Assembly (NCBI GenBank): GCA_024638805.1
Contig: JAHEJO010000012.1
Location: 1 to 32,700 of the forward strand
Reading direction: 5' to 3'
Length of the DNA: 32,700 nucleotides
From: Acidimicrobiales bacterium
GTDB lineage: Bacteria > Actinomycetota > Acidimicrobiia > Acidimicrobiales > SZUA-35
The notes under the pieces are model-generated. The model was not told where the DNA came from. It saw only the letters and a list, made by a program, of their open reading frames with translations, and ran no database searches. How positions within the stretch are numbered: the first letter of the stretch is position 1; every line of letters starts with the position of its first letter. Shown here in pieces: positions 7,496 to 15,191 of this stretch. The position numbers were made by a program, and so were the translations under genes.

Positions 7496-8254
7496 CTAGT
7501 CGTTCCGCGCTGGGGGTCGTCGCCATTGGGCGAACAACAGATCGTCGCCGGCCCACACGTGAGTGGGAACGAACCGACGGTTGATCTCGATCGGAGCGAT
7601 CGCCGGTCGCAGGGCCGATCCGGCAAGCAGCTGGGGTGCGATCGTCAGGTTCCACTCGTCGACCAGGTCGTCGGTCAGGAACTGGCCGTTCATGTTCGGC
7701 CCTCCTTCCAGCAACACGATGCCGAAGCCGCGGTCGTGTAGCGCTGCCAGCGCTGACGACGGGCTGACGCGAGGTGTGGGCAGCCGAACGATCTCGGCGC
7801 GATCGGCCACGCGGGCCAGGGCCTCGTCGTCAGCATCCGATCCGCAGAGAATGATGGGTGCAAAACCCTCCTTGCCGAACATCGGAAGGTTCGGATCGAA
7901 ACGCCCATGGGCCGTCACGACGGCCAGCGCCGGGCGGTCGTGTTGACCTCGTCGACGACGTAACACCTCTACCCTCTCAGAAGAGGTGGGGGGTCGGTAC
8001 CGCTCCTGTCGAACGGTGGTGGCACCGGCGAGCACAACATCTGCGACCGAACGAAGCGCATCGAACACGAGGCGGTCGCTGGGCCCGCCGAGCCCTCCCG
8101 AGAGGCCCTCCACGCTGATGCCGCCGTCGGCAGAGCTCACCATGTTCGTGAGAACGTAGGGCCGCCCCGGCGGTGCGCTCCGGATCTGTGCACCCAGGAC
8201 ACTGGTGACGTCCAACTCGATCACCTCAGGGTCCGGAATCAGAGGGCGCACCAC
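7496..8254 (-). CDS. RibD C-terminal domain (dihydrofolate-reductase-fold) family reductase
   Basis: A 252-residue stand-alone RibD_C domain. Recognisable parts are YVLTNMVSSADGGISVEGLSGGLGGPSDRLVFDALRSVADVVLAGATTVRQERY near the N-terminus and GFGIVLLEGGPNMNGQFLTDDLVDEW near the C-terminus, both characteristic of NADPH-binding pyrimidine reductases. Bifunctional RibD carries a deaminase domain as well; this protein does not, and no other riboflavin genes are nearby, so the substrate cannot be named. The start is GTG 8254, with TAACCT 8 nt upstream; the next codon is a second possible GTG. The longer ORF-track start runs into the nrdJ leader region. Confidence 0.82.
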   Translation of the reverse strand: MVRPLIPDPEVIELDVTSVLGAQIRSAPPGRPYVLTNMVSSADGGISVEGLSGGLGGPSDRLVFDALRSVADVVLAGATTVRQERYRPPTSSERVEVLRRRRGQHDRPALAVVTAHGRFDPNLPMFGKEGFAPIILCGSDADDEALARVADRAEIVRLPTPRVSPSSALAALHDRGFGIVLLEGGPNMNGQFLTDDLVDEWNLTIAPQLLAGSALRPAIAPIEINRRFVPTHVWAGDDLLFAQWRRPPARND

Positions 8255-8262
8255 GGACCTAG

Positions 8263-8268
8263 AGGTTA
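8263..8268 (-). promoter_or_regulatory. Leaderless-type -10 box for the RibD-C-like gene
   Basis: TAACCT on the minus strand, 8 nt before GTG 8254. Confidence 0.4.
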
Positions 8269-8333
8269 CCGGAGCGAGGGATTGCGTCGGTGCGTGGATC
8301 GTTGACCACCCACTGTCGGAGCCGCCGGCCGTT

Positions 8334-8342
8334 TGTGGATAA
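8334..8342 (-). promoter_or_regulatory. DnaA box (perfect) upstream of nrdJ
   Basis: The minus strand reads TTATCCACA, the canonical DnaA box. Degenerate copies follow at 8373-8381 (TGATCCACA, one mismatch) and 8398-8406 (TTGTGCACG). DnaA binding upstream of ribonucleotide reductase genes is known in E. coli; here it is only a sequence match. Confidence 0.4.
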
Positions 8343-8371
8343 ATGACTCGAATTCCCATGCTCGTCCACTT

Positions 8372-8399
8372 TTGATCCACATGGGTCGATGCGTAGGTT
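8372..8399 (+). promoter_or_regulatory. Putative sigma70-type promoter for the nrdJ leader
   Basis: TTGATC, a 16-bp spacer and TAGGTT predict transcription from about 8406, a few bases before the long-range stem that begins at 8411. This would give an nrdJ 5' leader of ~325 nt. Confidence 0.35.
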
Positions 8400-8410
8400 G
8401 TGCACGTGCC

Positions 8411-8538
8411 GGTCAGGCCGGTTCGTGAGTAACGGAGGATGGGGGCAGATTTGGGGGCCTCCTGGGCGAGTCTTGGCAGTACACACCAACGAGTTGGTAC
8501 GACGAACCTTGACCTGTTTCGCATGAACCGGCCTGATC
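8411..8538 (+). ncRNA. Candidate structured leader RNA upstream of nrdJ
   Basis: The segment 8411-8427 (GGTCAGGCCGGTTCGTG) pairs with 8522-8538 in 17 continuous base pairs, including two G-U wobbles that work only in plus-strand RNA. Inside lie a GGAGG/CCTCC hairpin (8434-8438 with 8458-8462) and ACCAA-CGAG-TTGGT, a 5-bp stem with a 4-nt loop (8485-8498). The overall shape is a closed multi-branch junction like a riboswitch or cis-regulatory leader. I see no B12 box, so it is not a typical cobalamin riboswitch. A motif named after nrdJ exists among computationally found RNAs as I recall; I cannot check whether this matches it. Confidence 0.5.
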
Positions 8539-8547
8539 CACTCGGAC

Positions 8548-8576
8548 TTGACACCGCTGTAATTACGTTCTTGTAT
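8548..8576 (+). promoter_or_regulatory. Possible second nrdJ promoter
   Basis: TTGACA, a 17-bp spacer and TTGTAT. The -35 is perfect and the -10 is poor. If used, this transcript would bypass the structured element at 8411-8538. The rest of 8577-8714 shows no gene. Confidence 0.3.
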
Positions 8577-8730
8577 CGAGGCACGGTAGTGTAGCTCGCC
8601 GAACGACACACGAACGCCCTCTCACCCGCGGCGCCGTGACCGAGACAACGCCGGCGCCACCGAAATCGAACAACCGAACACCCGTCCAAGCCACGACCAT
8701 CCCCACACACCCACAGGAGTCTTCTCACCG

Positions 8731-11523
8731 ATGTCGATCGCACCCGAACACACAGACATTGGACTTCGACGCTTCTTCACCACACCGGGCTGCGACCCCT
8801 ACGATCTGGTCGAGTGGACCCATCGCGATGCGAGGATCAGCCACTGGAAGACCGGCGAGGTCGCGTTCGAACAGGCCGGCGTCGAGGTGCCGGCGGCGTG
8901 GTCGGTGAACGCCACGAACATCCTGGCTCAGAAGTACTTGCGCGGGACGATGGGAAGCTCTGCGCGTGAGCATTCCCTCAGGCAGGTCGCCGACCGCGTC
9001 GTGGACGCGATAACTGAATGGGGTCTCGACGACGGCTATTTCGCCGACGAGGACGAGGCCGAGTCCTTCCGCTCCGAGCTGAAGTACCTGATCATCGACC
9101 AGCGGGCGGCCTTCAACTCGCCGGTGTGGTTCAACATCGGAGTCGACGGGGTGCCTCAACAGGCATCTGCCTGTTTCATCCTCTCCGTCGACGACACGAT
9201 GGATTCCATCCTGAACTGGTACGTGGACGAGGGCAAGATCTTCAAGGGAGGCTCCGGTTCTGGCGTCAATCTTTCCCGCATTCGTTCCTCGGCCGAGAAG
9301 CTCAAGGGCGGGGGCACGGCCTCGGGTCCGGTGAGTTTCATGCGTGGTGCTGATGCATCGGCCGGCACGATCAAGAGCGGTGGTAAGACACGACGGGCCG
9401 CCAAGATGGTGATGCTGGATGCCGACCATCCCGACATCGAGGGCTTCATCCGGTGCAAGGCCATAGAAGAACGCAAGGCCCATGCACTGCGGGCGGCGGG
9501 GTTCGATATGGACCTCGACGGCGCGGACAGCCACAGCATCCAGTACCAGAACGCCAACAACTCGGTCAGGGTGAGCGACGAGTTCATGCAGGCGGTCGTC
9601 GACGACGGTGACTGGAAGCTGGTCGCCCGAACCGATGGAACGGTCGTACGCACGGTCAGAGCCCGGGACCTCATGCGTCAGTTCGCTCAAGCCTCGTGGG
9701 AGTGCGCCGATCCCGGGATGCAATTCGACACGACGATCAATCGCTGGCACACGGCGGCCAACACCGGGCGGATCCGTGGCAGCAATCCCTGTTCGGAGTA
9801 CATGCACCTCGACGACAGCGCCTGCAACCTCGCGTCGCTGAATCTGCTGAAGTACCTCAACGACGACGACACCTTCGACGTCGAGGGCTTCAAAGCATCC
9901 GTCGAGCACGTCTTCACCGCCCAGGAGATCCTCGTCGGCCGCGCGGACTACCCGACGGACATAATCGGCGAGACCTCCCGCAAGTTCCGGCAATTGGGGA
10001 TCGGTTACGCCAACATCGGCGGTCTCCTGATGAACCTCGGCATGCCGTACGACTCCGATGCCGGCAGGGCATGCGCTGCCAGCCTCACGTCACTTCTGAC
10101 CGGTCACGCCTACGTCACGTCGGCCAGGATGGCCGCCAGGCTGGGACCGTTCGCCGGGTACGAAGACAACACCGAGCCCATGTTGAACGTTCTTCGAATG
10201 CACAGGGAAGCGGTTGCCGACATCGACGCAGAACTGGCGCCGCCCGATGTGCTGACGTCAGCCAGGGAAGCGTGGGACGGCGCCTGTGCGCTCGCCGCAA
10301 AGGTCGGAGTGCGCAACTCCCAGGCCAGCGTGTTGGCGCCGACCGGGACGATCGGCTTGCTGATGGACGTGGACACGACGGGGATCGAACCAGACCTGGG
10401 TCTGGTCAAAATGAAGAAGCTGGTCGGCGGCGGGACGATGATGATCGTCAACCAATCGGTCCCGCGAGCGTTGCGCCGTCTGGGATATTCGGAGCAACAG
10501 GTCAAGTTGATCACGCGCTACATCGACGAACACTCGTCGATACTCGGGGCGCCGGGTCTCGATCCCCGGCACCAACCGGTATTCGCCTGTTCGATGGGTG
10601 ACAACACCATCCACTATTCCGGTCATGTCAAGATGATGGCTGCGGTTCAGCCGATGATCTCGGGGGCGATCAGCAAGACGGTCAACATGCCGGAGCATGT
10701 GACCGTCGACGAGGTGGAGCAGCTTCACATCGACGCGTGGAAGATGGGTATCAAGGCGATCGCTGTCTACCGGGACAACTGCAAAGTTGCCCAGCCGCTC
10801 AGCACGAAGAACAACCACGCTGACGCTGAGAAAGCCGCGGTTCCCACGGTGACCGAGACCCGAGTGGTCGAGAAGGTGGTCTACAAACCGATCCGGGAGC
10901 GGCTGCCACGAAACCGTCGCAGTCGCACATTCGAATTCCGGGTGGCTGACTGCAAGGGTTTCGTGACCGTTGGCGAATACGACGATGGACGTCCTGGCGA
11001 GATCTTCGTCCGAGTTTCCAAGCAGGGCTCCACGATGGCCGGGATCATGGACGGTTTCGCCATATCGGTGAGCCACGGTCTCCAGTACGGCGTTCCCCTG
11101 CGGAACTTCGTCGACACCTTCACCGGCATGCGCTTCGAACCGGCCGGGATGACCGACGACCCCGATGTTCGCATCGCCTCGTCGATCATGGACTACCTGT
11201 TCCGCAAGCTGGCCGTCCTGTACATCCCCTACGAGGAGCGGGTCGGTCTCGGCATCTTCACGACCGGTGAACGGACACAACAAACGTTGCCCGGAGTCGA
11301 CGACGGCCCGACGTCATCCGGTGGCGATCTGCCGGTGGACCCTCCCTCGGTCGAGTCGGCCGGCGAACTCATCGACCTGCTCGAGGCCTCGGGCATTCCT
11401 CAGACCCCCGAACAGGTGAGCGACCCCAACGCTCCGATGTGTATGCAGTGCGGCGTCACCATGTATCGGTCCGGCAGTTGCCACGCCTGCCCGAGCTGCG
11501 GCAACACCAGCGGTTGCAGCTGA
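8731..11523 (+). CDS. nrdJ: Adenosylcobalamin-dependent (class II) ribonucleotide reductase
   Basis: A 930-residue class II reductase with a C-terminal zinc/redox tail. The N-terminal part has the RNR core: FNSPVWFNIGVDG, ACFILSVDDTMDSIL, KGGSGSGVNLSRIRS, the finger-loop motif NPCSEYMHLDDSACNLASLNL, and APTGTIGLLMD. After ~residue 700 come a basic linker and a TSCPD-type domain (FEFRVADCKGFVTVGEYDDGRPGEIF), then a Cys-rich end (CMQCGVTMYRSGSCHACPSCGNTSGC) that would carry reducing equivalents to the active site. It makes dNTPs independently of oxygen using vitamin B12. AGGAG lies 11 nt before the ATG. The long upstream region holds DnaA boxes and a candidate RNA leader, and the NrdR gene is close by. 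Confidence 0.96.
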   Translation: MSIAPEHTDIGLRRFFTTPGCDPYDLVEWTHRDARISHWKTGEVAFEQAGVEVPAAWSVNATNILAQKYLRGTMGSSAREHSLRQVADRVVDAITEWGLDDGYFADEDEAESFRSELKYLIIDQRAAFNSPVWFNIGVDGVPQQASACFILSVDDTMDSILNWYVDEGKIFKGGSGSGVNLSRIRSSAEKLKGGGTASGPVSFMRGADASAGTIKSGGKTRRAAKMVMLDADHPDIEGFIRCKAIEERKAHALRAAGFDMDLDGADSHSIQYQNANNSVRVSDEFMQAVVDDGDWKLVARTDGTVVRTVRARDLMRQFAQASWECADPGMQFDTTINRWHTAANTGRIRGSNPCSEYMHLDDSACNLASLNLLKYLNDDDTFDVEGFKASVEHVFTAQEILVGRADYPTDIIGETSRKFRQLGIGYANIGGLLMNLGMPYDSDAGRACAASLTSLLTGHAYVTSARMAARLGPFAGYEDNTEPMLNVLRMHREAVADIDAELAPPDVLTSAREAWDGACALAAKVGVRNSQASVLAPTGTIGLLMDVDTTGIEPDLGLVKMKKLVGGGTMMIVNQSVPRALRRLGYSEQQVKLITRYIDEHSSILGAPGLDPRHQPVFACSMGDNTIHYSGHVKMMAAVQPMISGAISKTVNMPEHVTVDEVEQLHIDAWKMGIKAIAVYRDNCKVAQPLSTKNNHADAEKAAVPTVTETRVVEKVVYKPIRERLPRNRRSRTFEFRVADCKGFVTVGEYDDGRPGEIFVRVSKQGSTMAGIMDGFAISVSHGLQYGVPLRNFVDTFTGMRFEPAGMTDDPDVRIASSIMDYLFRKLAVLYIPYEERVGLGIFTTGERTQQTLPGVDDGPTSSGGDLPVDPPSVESAGELIDLLEASGIPQTPEQVSDPNAPMCMQCGVTMYRSGSCHACPSCGNTSGCS

Positions 11524-11569
11524 GAACCGTTCACGCGCTGGAGGTACCCGGAACTATGCTCGGCCTTCG

Positions 11570-12367
11570 CTAGGGCGCTTCGATCTCCGGCGGGTCAACG
11601 ATAGGTTCGGGTTCCGGTACAGCCGAGGTCGTGGTGTCGATCGTCGTGGTGGTGTCGATCGGCTCGGTCGTCGTGGTGGTGTCGATCGGCTCGGTCGTCG
11701 TGGTGGTGTCGATCGGCTCGGTCGTCGTGGTGGTGTCGATCGGCTCCAACGGCTCACTGATGGTCGTCACAGGAGCCGCAGGGCCCGCTGTCGTTGCCGA
11801 CCCCGAGGTCGATCCTTCGGTTGACGGAGGGCTACCCGACCCCGGCGTACTGCTCGCTCCACCGGTCGTCGACGGCATCGGCACGGTCGTTGTCGCTTGT
11901 GACGGGTTTGGATCCGATGAAGCTGGCTCCGACGGTACCCAGGTCGGGTCGGTGCCAGGCGATGATGGAATCTGCGGAAGGGACGCTTGGCCAGGAACGC
12001 TCGAGCGCTCGACACTCGGCGGCTGATCCGATACTGATGGCGCGGGCAGATCGGTGGTTGGTGGAGCTGTCGGTGTCGGTTGCGAGACCGCCGGCGGCTG
12101 TGTCCGGACTGGTGCGGGCTCCACGGACTCGATCGGCTCCGTGCTGGCTGGGGCCGCGTCGACCGGGACAACGGAGCTGACCACGATCGCGGTCGAACGC
12201 ACGGTCGAGGTGCCTCTCACGGCCGGTTCGCTGATGCTCGTGTCCGCAGTGCCGGGACCGACCTGCACCTGGCGAGCTTCGATCGCCTGGTAGGCGAGCG
12301 GCCCCGCGATCGCGGCGACCGAGAGGGTCGAGAGCACGACGGCGAGGGCCAACCTTGACGGGCTCAT
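11570..12367 (-). CDS. Exported Pro/Ser/Thr-rich protein with tandem EPIDTTTTT repeats
   Basis: A 265-residue protein with an N-terminal hydrophobic segment (SPSRLALAVVLSTLSVAAIAGPLAYQAI), probably a signal peptide or membrane anchor. The rest is low-complexity and rich in Pro, Thr, Ser, Ala and Glu, resembling a cell-wall-spanning or glycosylated stalk. Near the C-terminus the nonapeptide EPIDTTTTT is repeated about four times. No catalytic domain is visible and I do not recognise a family. ATG 12367 has AAGGGA upstream; the ORF-track start at 12397 is also possible. It is convergent with nrdJ, with a 46-bp gap. Confidence 0.6.
   Translation of the reverse strand: MSPSRLALAVVLSTLSVAAIAGPLAYQAIEARQVQVGPGTADTSISEPAVRGTSTVRSTAIVVSSVVPVDAAPASTEPIESVEPAPVRTQPPAVSQPTPTAPPTTDLPAPSVSDQPPSVERSSVPGQASLPQIPSSPGTDPTWVPSEPASSDPNPSQATTTVPMPSTTGGASSTPGSGSPPSTEGSTSGSATTAGPAAPVTTISEPLEPIDTTTTTEPIDTTTTTEPIDTTTTTEPIDTTTTIDTTTSAVPEPEPIVDPPEIEAP
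11641..11748. repeat. Four tandem copies of a 27-bp unit
   Basis: Four head-to-tail 27-bp units begin at 11641, 11668, 11695 and 11722. The first three are identical and the fourth differs only at its end. On the minus strand the unit encodes nine residues in frame (EPIDTTTTT), so copy-number change keeps the reading frame. Identity at the DNA level points to recent slippage expansion. Confidence 0.9.
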
Positions 12368-12446
12368 CGATTCCCTTATGCTCTCGGGATAGGACATAGG
12401 ATTCTCTACGGCGGCAGACGGCGGAGGGCTCTTCGGCGTGAAGAAC

Positions 12447-12596
12447 CTGACAGGGTGTTTCTAGTAAAATTCCGAACGACAGTGGCGGTTGAGGGATGAA
12501 TAACCCACCTTCATTTCCTGTTTTTTCACCAGTCGCCACCCTCGCCGGACACGCTGTGTGGGAATCGTCACTGCAAGTGGTGATTCGCCCTGTCAG
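12447..12596 (+). ncRNA. Candidate structured RNA upstream of 5-formyl-THF cyclo-ligase gene
   Basis: The 282-bp gap 12368-12649 is locally AT-richer than its surroundings. CTGACAGGG at 12447-12455 pairs perfectly with 12588-12596. Inside are GTGGCG (12482) with CGCCAC (12534), ATGAA with TTCAT, and an 11-bp hairpin at 12562-12586 with a 3-nt loop. The last has one G-U and one U-G pair, which pair only in plus-strand RNA. In proteobacteria 6S RNA (ssrS) is encoded directly upstream of this same gene (ygfA), so a 6S-like RNA is a candidate. I see no clear promoter or terminator, so the call is tentative. Confidence 0.33.
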
Positions 12597-12649
12597 CAAC
12601 ACGCGCAGACCGAGACCACGATGAGGCCGCCGCGCCCGGAAGCACCGCG

Positions 12650-13258
12650 ATGACCGCCGCGTCGAGAGCCCGGTCGGGCGGCGAATTCAACTCGACCAAG
12701 ACCGAGTGGCGCCGCCGTGCCAACGCCGATCGGCAGCGGAATCTCCCCCGCCGCAAACAACTGGACACCGGCATTCGCCTCGCCCTCTGCCAGTGGTTCC
12801 GCGCCGCGCCTCGACGCGGCCTGACCGTCGTCACGTTCAGCGCCATGGAGGGCGAACCCGATCTCGGCCCTCTCGTCGACCACGAGTCACTTGCGACACT
12901 GGGGCTGACCTTCGGTATCACCCGAACGCCCGATGAGGGATGGGATCTCACCGTGCATCCCGTCGACTCCGAGCTGGAAACCCACCGGTTCGGGTATCGA
13001 CAACCGGTCGCCTCGTCTCCGGTGATACCGGAGACGACGATCGACGTCGTACTCGTACCCGGCCTGGCCTTTGACCGGCGTGGCAATCGCCTTGGTTTCG
13101 GAGCCGGCTATTACGATCGGTTTCTGGCGAGGATCCCCGGCGCCATTCGGGTCGGGATCACCGACGGTCCGGTCGATGGCGTACTCCCCAGCGAAACCCA
13201 TGACATCCCCATGACCCACCTCACAACCCCGGGCGCGGTCATCGACGTCGTCAAGTGA
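12650..13258 (+). CDS. 5-formyltetrahydrofolate cyclo-ligase
   Basis: A 202-residue protein of the 5-FCL/MTHFS family (usual length ~180-200). The N-terminal region is basic (TKTEWRRRANADRQRNLPRRKQ). The conserved C-terminal signature is VLVPGLAFDRRGNRLGFGAGYYDRFL, which forms the ATP/folate site, followed by VGITDGPVDGVLPSETHDIPM. It converts 5-formyl-THF to 5,10-methenyl-THF using ATP, returning stored folate to one-carbon metabolism. GGAAG lies 7 nt before the ATG. The 3' end overlaps the stop of the convergent small membrane-protein gene by 8 bp. Confidence 0.9.
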   Translation: MTAASRARSGGEFNSTKTEWRRRANADRQRNLPRRKQLDTGIRLALCQWFRAAPRRGLTVVTFSAMEGEPDLGPLVDHESLATLGLTFGITRTPDEGWDLTVHPVDSELETHRFGYRQPVASSPVIPETTIDVVLVPGLAFDRRGNRLGFGAGYYDRFLARIPGAIRVGITDGPVDGVLPSETHDIPMTHLTTPGAVIDVVK

Positions 13259-13418
13259 GCAGAAAGGTCACGAACGAACCGACCGTCGAGAGAACCATCG
13301 CCAGGACACCGATGATCACCACCCAGAACACCACGGGACGCCGCCGTCGGAGCGGTGCCAGCGACCCGAGAGGCGAAGGATCCGGTTCGGGCGACTTGGG
13401 TGGTGTGTACCGGCTCAC
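13251..13418 (-). CDS. Small single-pass membrane protein, coupled to the RDD gene
   Basis: A 55-residue protein missed by the ORF track as a separate gene (it is the tail of the 13251..13925 entry). The N-terminal half is Pro-rich and basic (SRYTPPKSPEPDPSPLGSLAPLRRRR); the C-terminal half is one strong transmembrane helix (PVVFWVVIIGVLAMVLSTVGSFVTFLL). Its GTG overlaps the RDD stop as GTGA, a typical translational-coupling arrangement, which is the main reason to believe it is real. No family recognised. Confidence 0.6.
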   Translation of the reverse strand: MSRYTPPKSPEPDPSPLGSLAPLRRRRPVVFWVVIIGVLAMVLSTVGSFVTFLLT

Positions 13419-14014
13419 AGCGGCCGATCGATGACGATCGTCTTGGCCAGCTTGTCCCACACGGTCTGGTGGTTGGCGTCGGCAAACATCAGAACGAGTG
13501 AGATGAACGCCAGGATCAGGATCGCCCACGATCCGAACGAGCCGAGGACGACCAGACCGAGCGGTGCAATGCGGATCGCCGCTTGACGCAGGGACGGCAG
13601 TTTGCCGTCGAGTTCGGTCACGGTCAGATCCAAGGCGAGCTTGCCCAGGGACGCCCCCCGGGTGACCACCAGTCCGACTTCCAGCGCGGCGACAGCGGCG
13701 AACCAGACCAGGTTCTGGAAGAAGCTGGCGCCTGCACCGATCTCGGCTCGCAGGCTGCCGCCCACATCGACGCCGAGGATGAGCGCCACCAAAACGGCGA
13801 TCGTGAGCCAGACCAGATAGTCGAGTAAGCGGGCACCGATCCTGCGTCCGGGACTCCCCAGCCGCAGTCCGGTGCCGATCGTCGCAGCCTTCGCCGACGG
13901 CAGGGTCGTGGGGCCGCCCTGCCACTGCGTCCCATCCCAGAACCGCACGGTGCCGGGTGGATCCCCTTTCGCCTGGTAGTAGCCCGATGGTGGCGACGAA
14001 GTCGATGTGCTCAT
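13415..14014 (-). CDS. DUF2510–RDD family membrane protein
   Basis: A 199-residue protein. The first ~45 residues contain a DUF2510-like motif (GYYQAKGDPPGTVRFWDGTQWQG), common in actinobacterial membrane proteins. An RDD domain follows: PGRRIGARLLDYLVWLTIAVLVALILGV, then FQNLVWFAAVAALEVGLVVTRGASLGKLALDLTV, and a C-terminal hydrophobic pair, giving about four membrane segments. RDD proteins are mostly of unknown function; transport has been proposed for some. ATG 14014 is chosen because the protein begins MSTSTSSPPSGYY there and the upstream extension is not conserved-looking. It is divergent from galE. Confidence 0.82.
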   Translation of the reverse strand: MSTSTSSPPSGYYQAKGDPPGTVRFWDGTQWQGGPTTLPSAKAATIGTGLRLGSPGRRIGARLLDYLVWLTIAVLVALILGVDVGGSLRAEIGAGASFFQNLVWFAAVAALEVGLVVTRGASLGKLALDLTVTELDGKLPSLRQAAIRIAPLGLVVLGSFGSWAILILAFISLVLMFADANHQTVWDKLAKTIVIDRPL

Positions 14015-14174
14015 GGTCGTGGATACCGGTGTCTCGAGGGCGTGTGTGTCATAGGTTCGAACCGAGGATGTGTACAGTGCGGTGCGCAAAAGCATGTCAC
14101 CATGTCCGATCGTAGTGTCGTCACCCGGACCGCTTTGGGATGGCCACCGGCCTTGGACGGGAAAGGAAGCGACG

Positions 14175-15191
14175 ATGGAGCGGACCATTCTTGTCACCGG
14201 CGGGGCCGGGTACATCGGCAGTCACACCGCTCTGGCCCTGATCGAAGCCGGTGATCGGGTCGTCGTGGTCGACAGCCTCGTGAACAGCTCCCGGGCATCG
14301 ATCGCTGCCGTCGAACGATTGACCGGTGCAACGATCGACTTCGTCGAGGCCGATCTCACCGATCGAGCCGCCACGTCGGCGCTGCTCGACCGGTTCCCGA
14401 TCGAAGCGGTGATTCACTTCGCCGGACTCAAAGCCGTCGGCGAATCGACGGAGAAGCCGCTGCTCTACTACCGCAACAACCTCATCTCGACGATGAACCT
14501 CCTGGATGAAATGGCGGCTCGCAAGATGTACCAACTGGTCTTCTCCTCATCGGCCACCGTGTACGGAGATCCCGAAACGCTTCCGATTCCCGAGGGCGCG
14601 CCGACCGGACCCACCAACGCCTACGGGCGTACCAAGTTGATGATCGAGGACATCTGCCGCGATGCGGCTGCAGCCGATCATCACTGGCAGATCAGCTTGT
14701 TGCGGTATTTCAATCCGGTCGGAGCCCACGCCAGCGGTGACATCGGCGAAGACCCGAATGGAATCCCGAACAACCTGGTGCCCTTCGTGATGCAGGTCGC
14801 CGTCGGCCGTTTGGACAAGCTCAACGTCTTCGGCGACGACTACGACACCCCTGACGGCACCGGCGTACGCGACTACATCCATGTGAGCGACCTCGCCGCC
14901 GGCCACATCGCTGCGCTCGATCGTCTACCCACGGGTTGCCGTGAATACAACCTCGGCACCGGGTCGGGAGCCTCGGTGCTGGAGGTGGTGCACACAGCCG
15001 AACGCGTCAGCGGTCGACCGATTCCTTACGAGGTCATGCCACGACGTCCCGGCGACATCGCCACCTCGCTGGCCGATCCGTCCCGAGCGAACGCCGAGCT
15101 GCAGTGGCGAGCCGATCGGAACCTCGAGTCGATGCTCACCGACTCCTGGCGCTGGCAGTCCCGGCACCCCGACGGTTTCCCCCGACGCTAG
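14175..15191 (+). CDS. galE: UDP-glucose 4-epimerase
   Basis: A 338-residue extended short-chain dehydrogenase/reductase, the normal GalE length. The NAD-binding motif is GGAGYIGSH (residues 9-17). The catalytic set is Ser at ~125 in FSSSATVYGDP, Tyr150 and Lys154 in NAYGRTK. GalE signatures LRYFNPVGAHASGDIGEDPNGIPNNLVP and GTGVRDYIHVSDLA are intact. It interconverts UDP-glucose and UDP-galactose for cell-surface glycans. AAGGAAG upstream of ATG 14175 decides the start; the ORF-track start at 14070 adds 35 unlikely residues. Its stop overlaps the stop of the convergent DUF3039 gene. Confidence 0.95.
   Translation: MERTILVTGGAGYIGSHTALALIEAGDRVVVVDSLVNSSRASIAAVERLTGATIDFVEADLTDRAATSALLDRFPIEAVIHFAGLKAVGESTEKPLLYYRNNLISTMNLLDEMAARKMYQLVFSSSATVYGDPETLPIPEGAPTGPTNAYGRTKLMIEDICRDAAAADHHWQISLLRYFNPVGAHASGDIGEDPNGIPNNLVPFVMQVAVGRLDKLNVFGDDYDTPDGTGVRDYIHVSDLAAGHIAALDRLPTGCREYNLGTGSGASVLEVVHTAERVSGRPIPYEVMPRRPGDIATSLADPSRANAELQWRADRNLESMLTDSWRWQSRHPDGFPRR

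Noticed and set aside
8305-8410. Replication origin suggested by DnaA boxes
   Set aside because: Only one perfect box, no AT-rich unwinding region, and no dnaA, dnaN or gyrase genes nearby.
8255-8730. Classical adenosylcobalamin riboswitch upstream of nrdJ
   Set aside because: I found no B12 box (GCCACTG-like core) on the plus strand of this region; the long stem is reported instead as an unassigned structured RNA.
11641-11748. CRISPR-like repeat array
   Set aside because: The 27-bp units are directly adjacent with no spacers and are in frame in a coding sequence.
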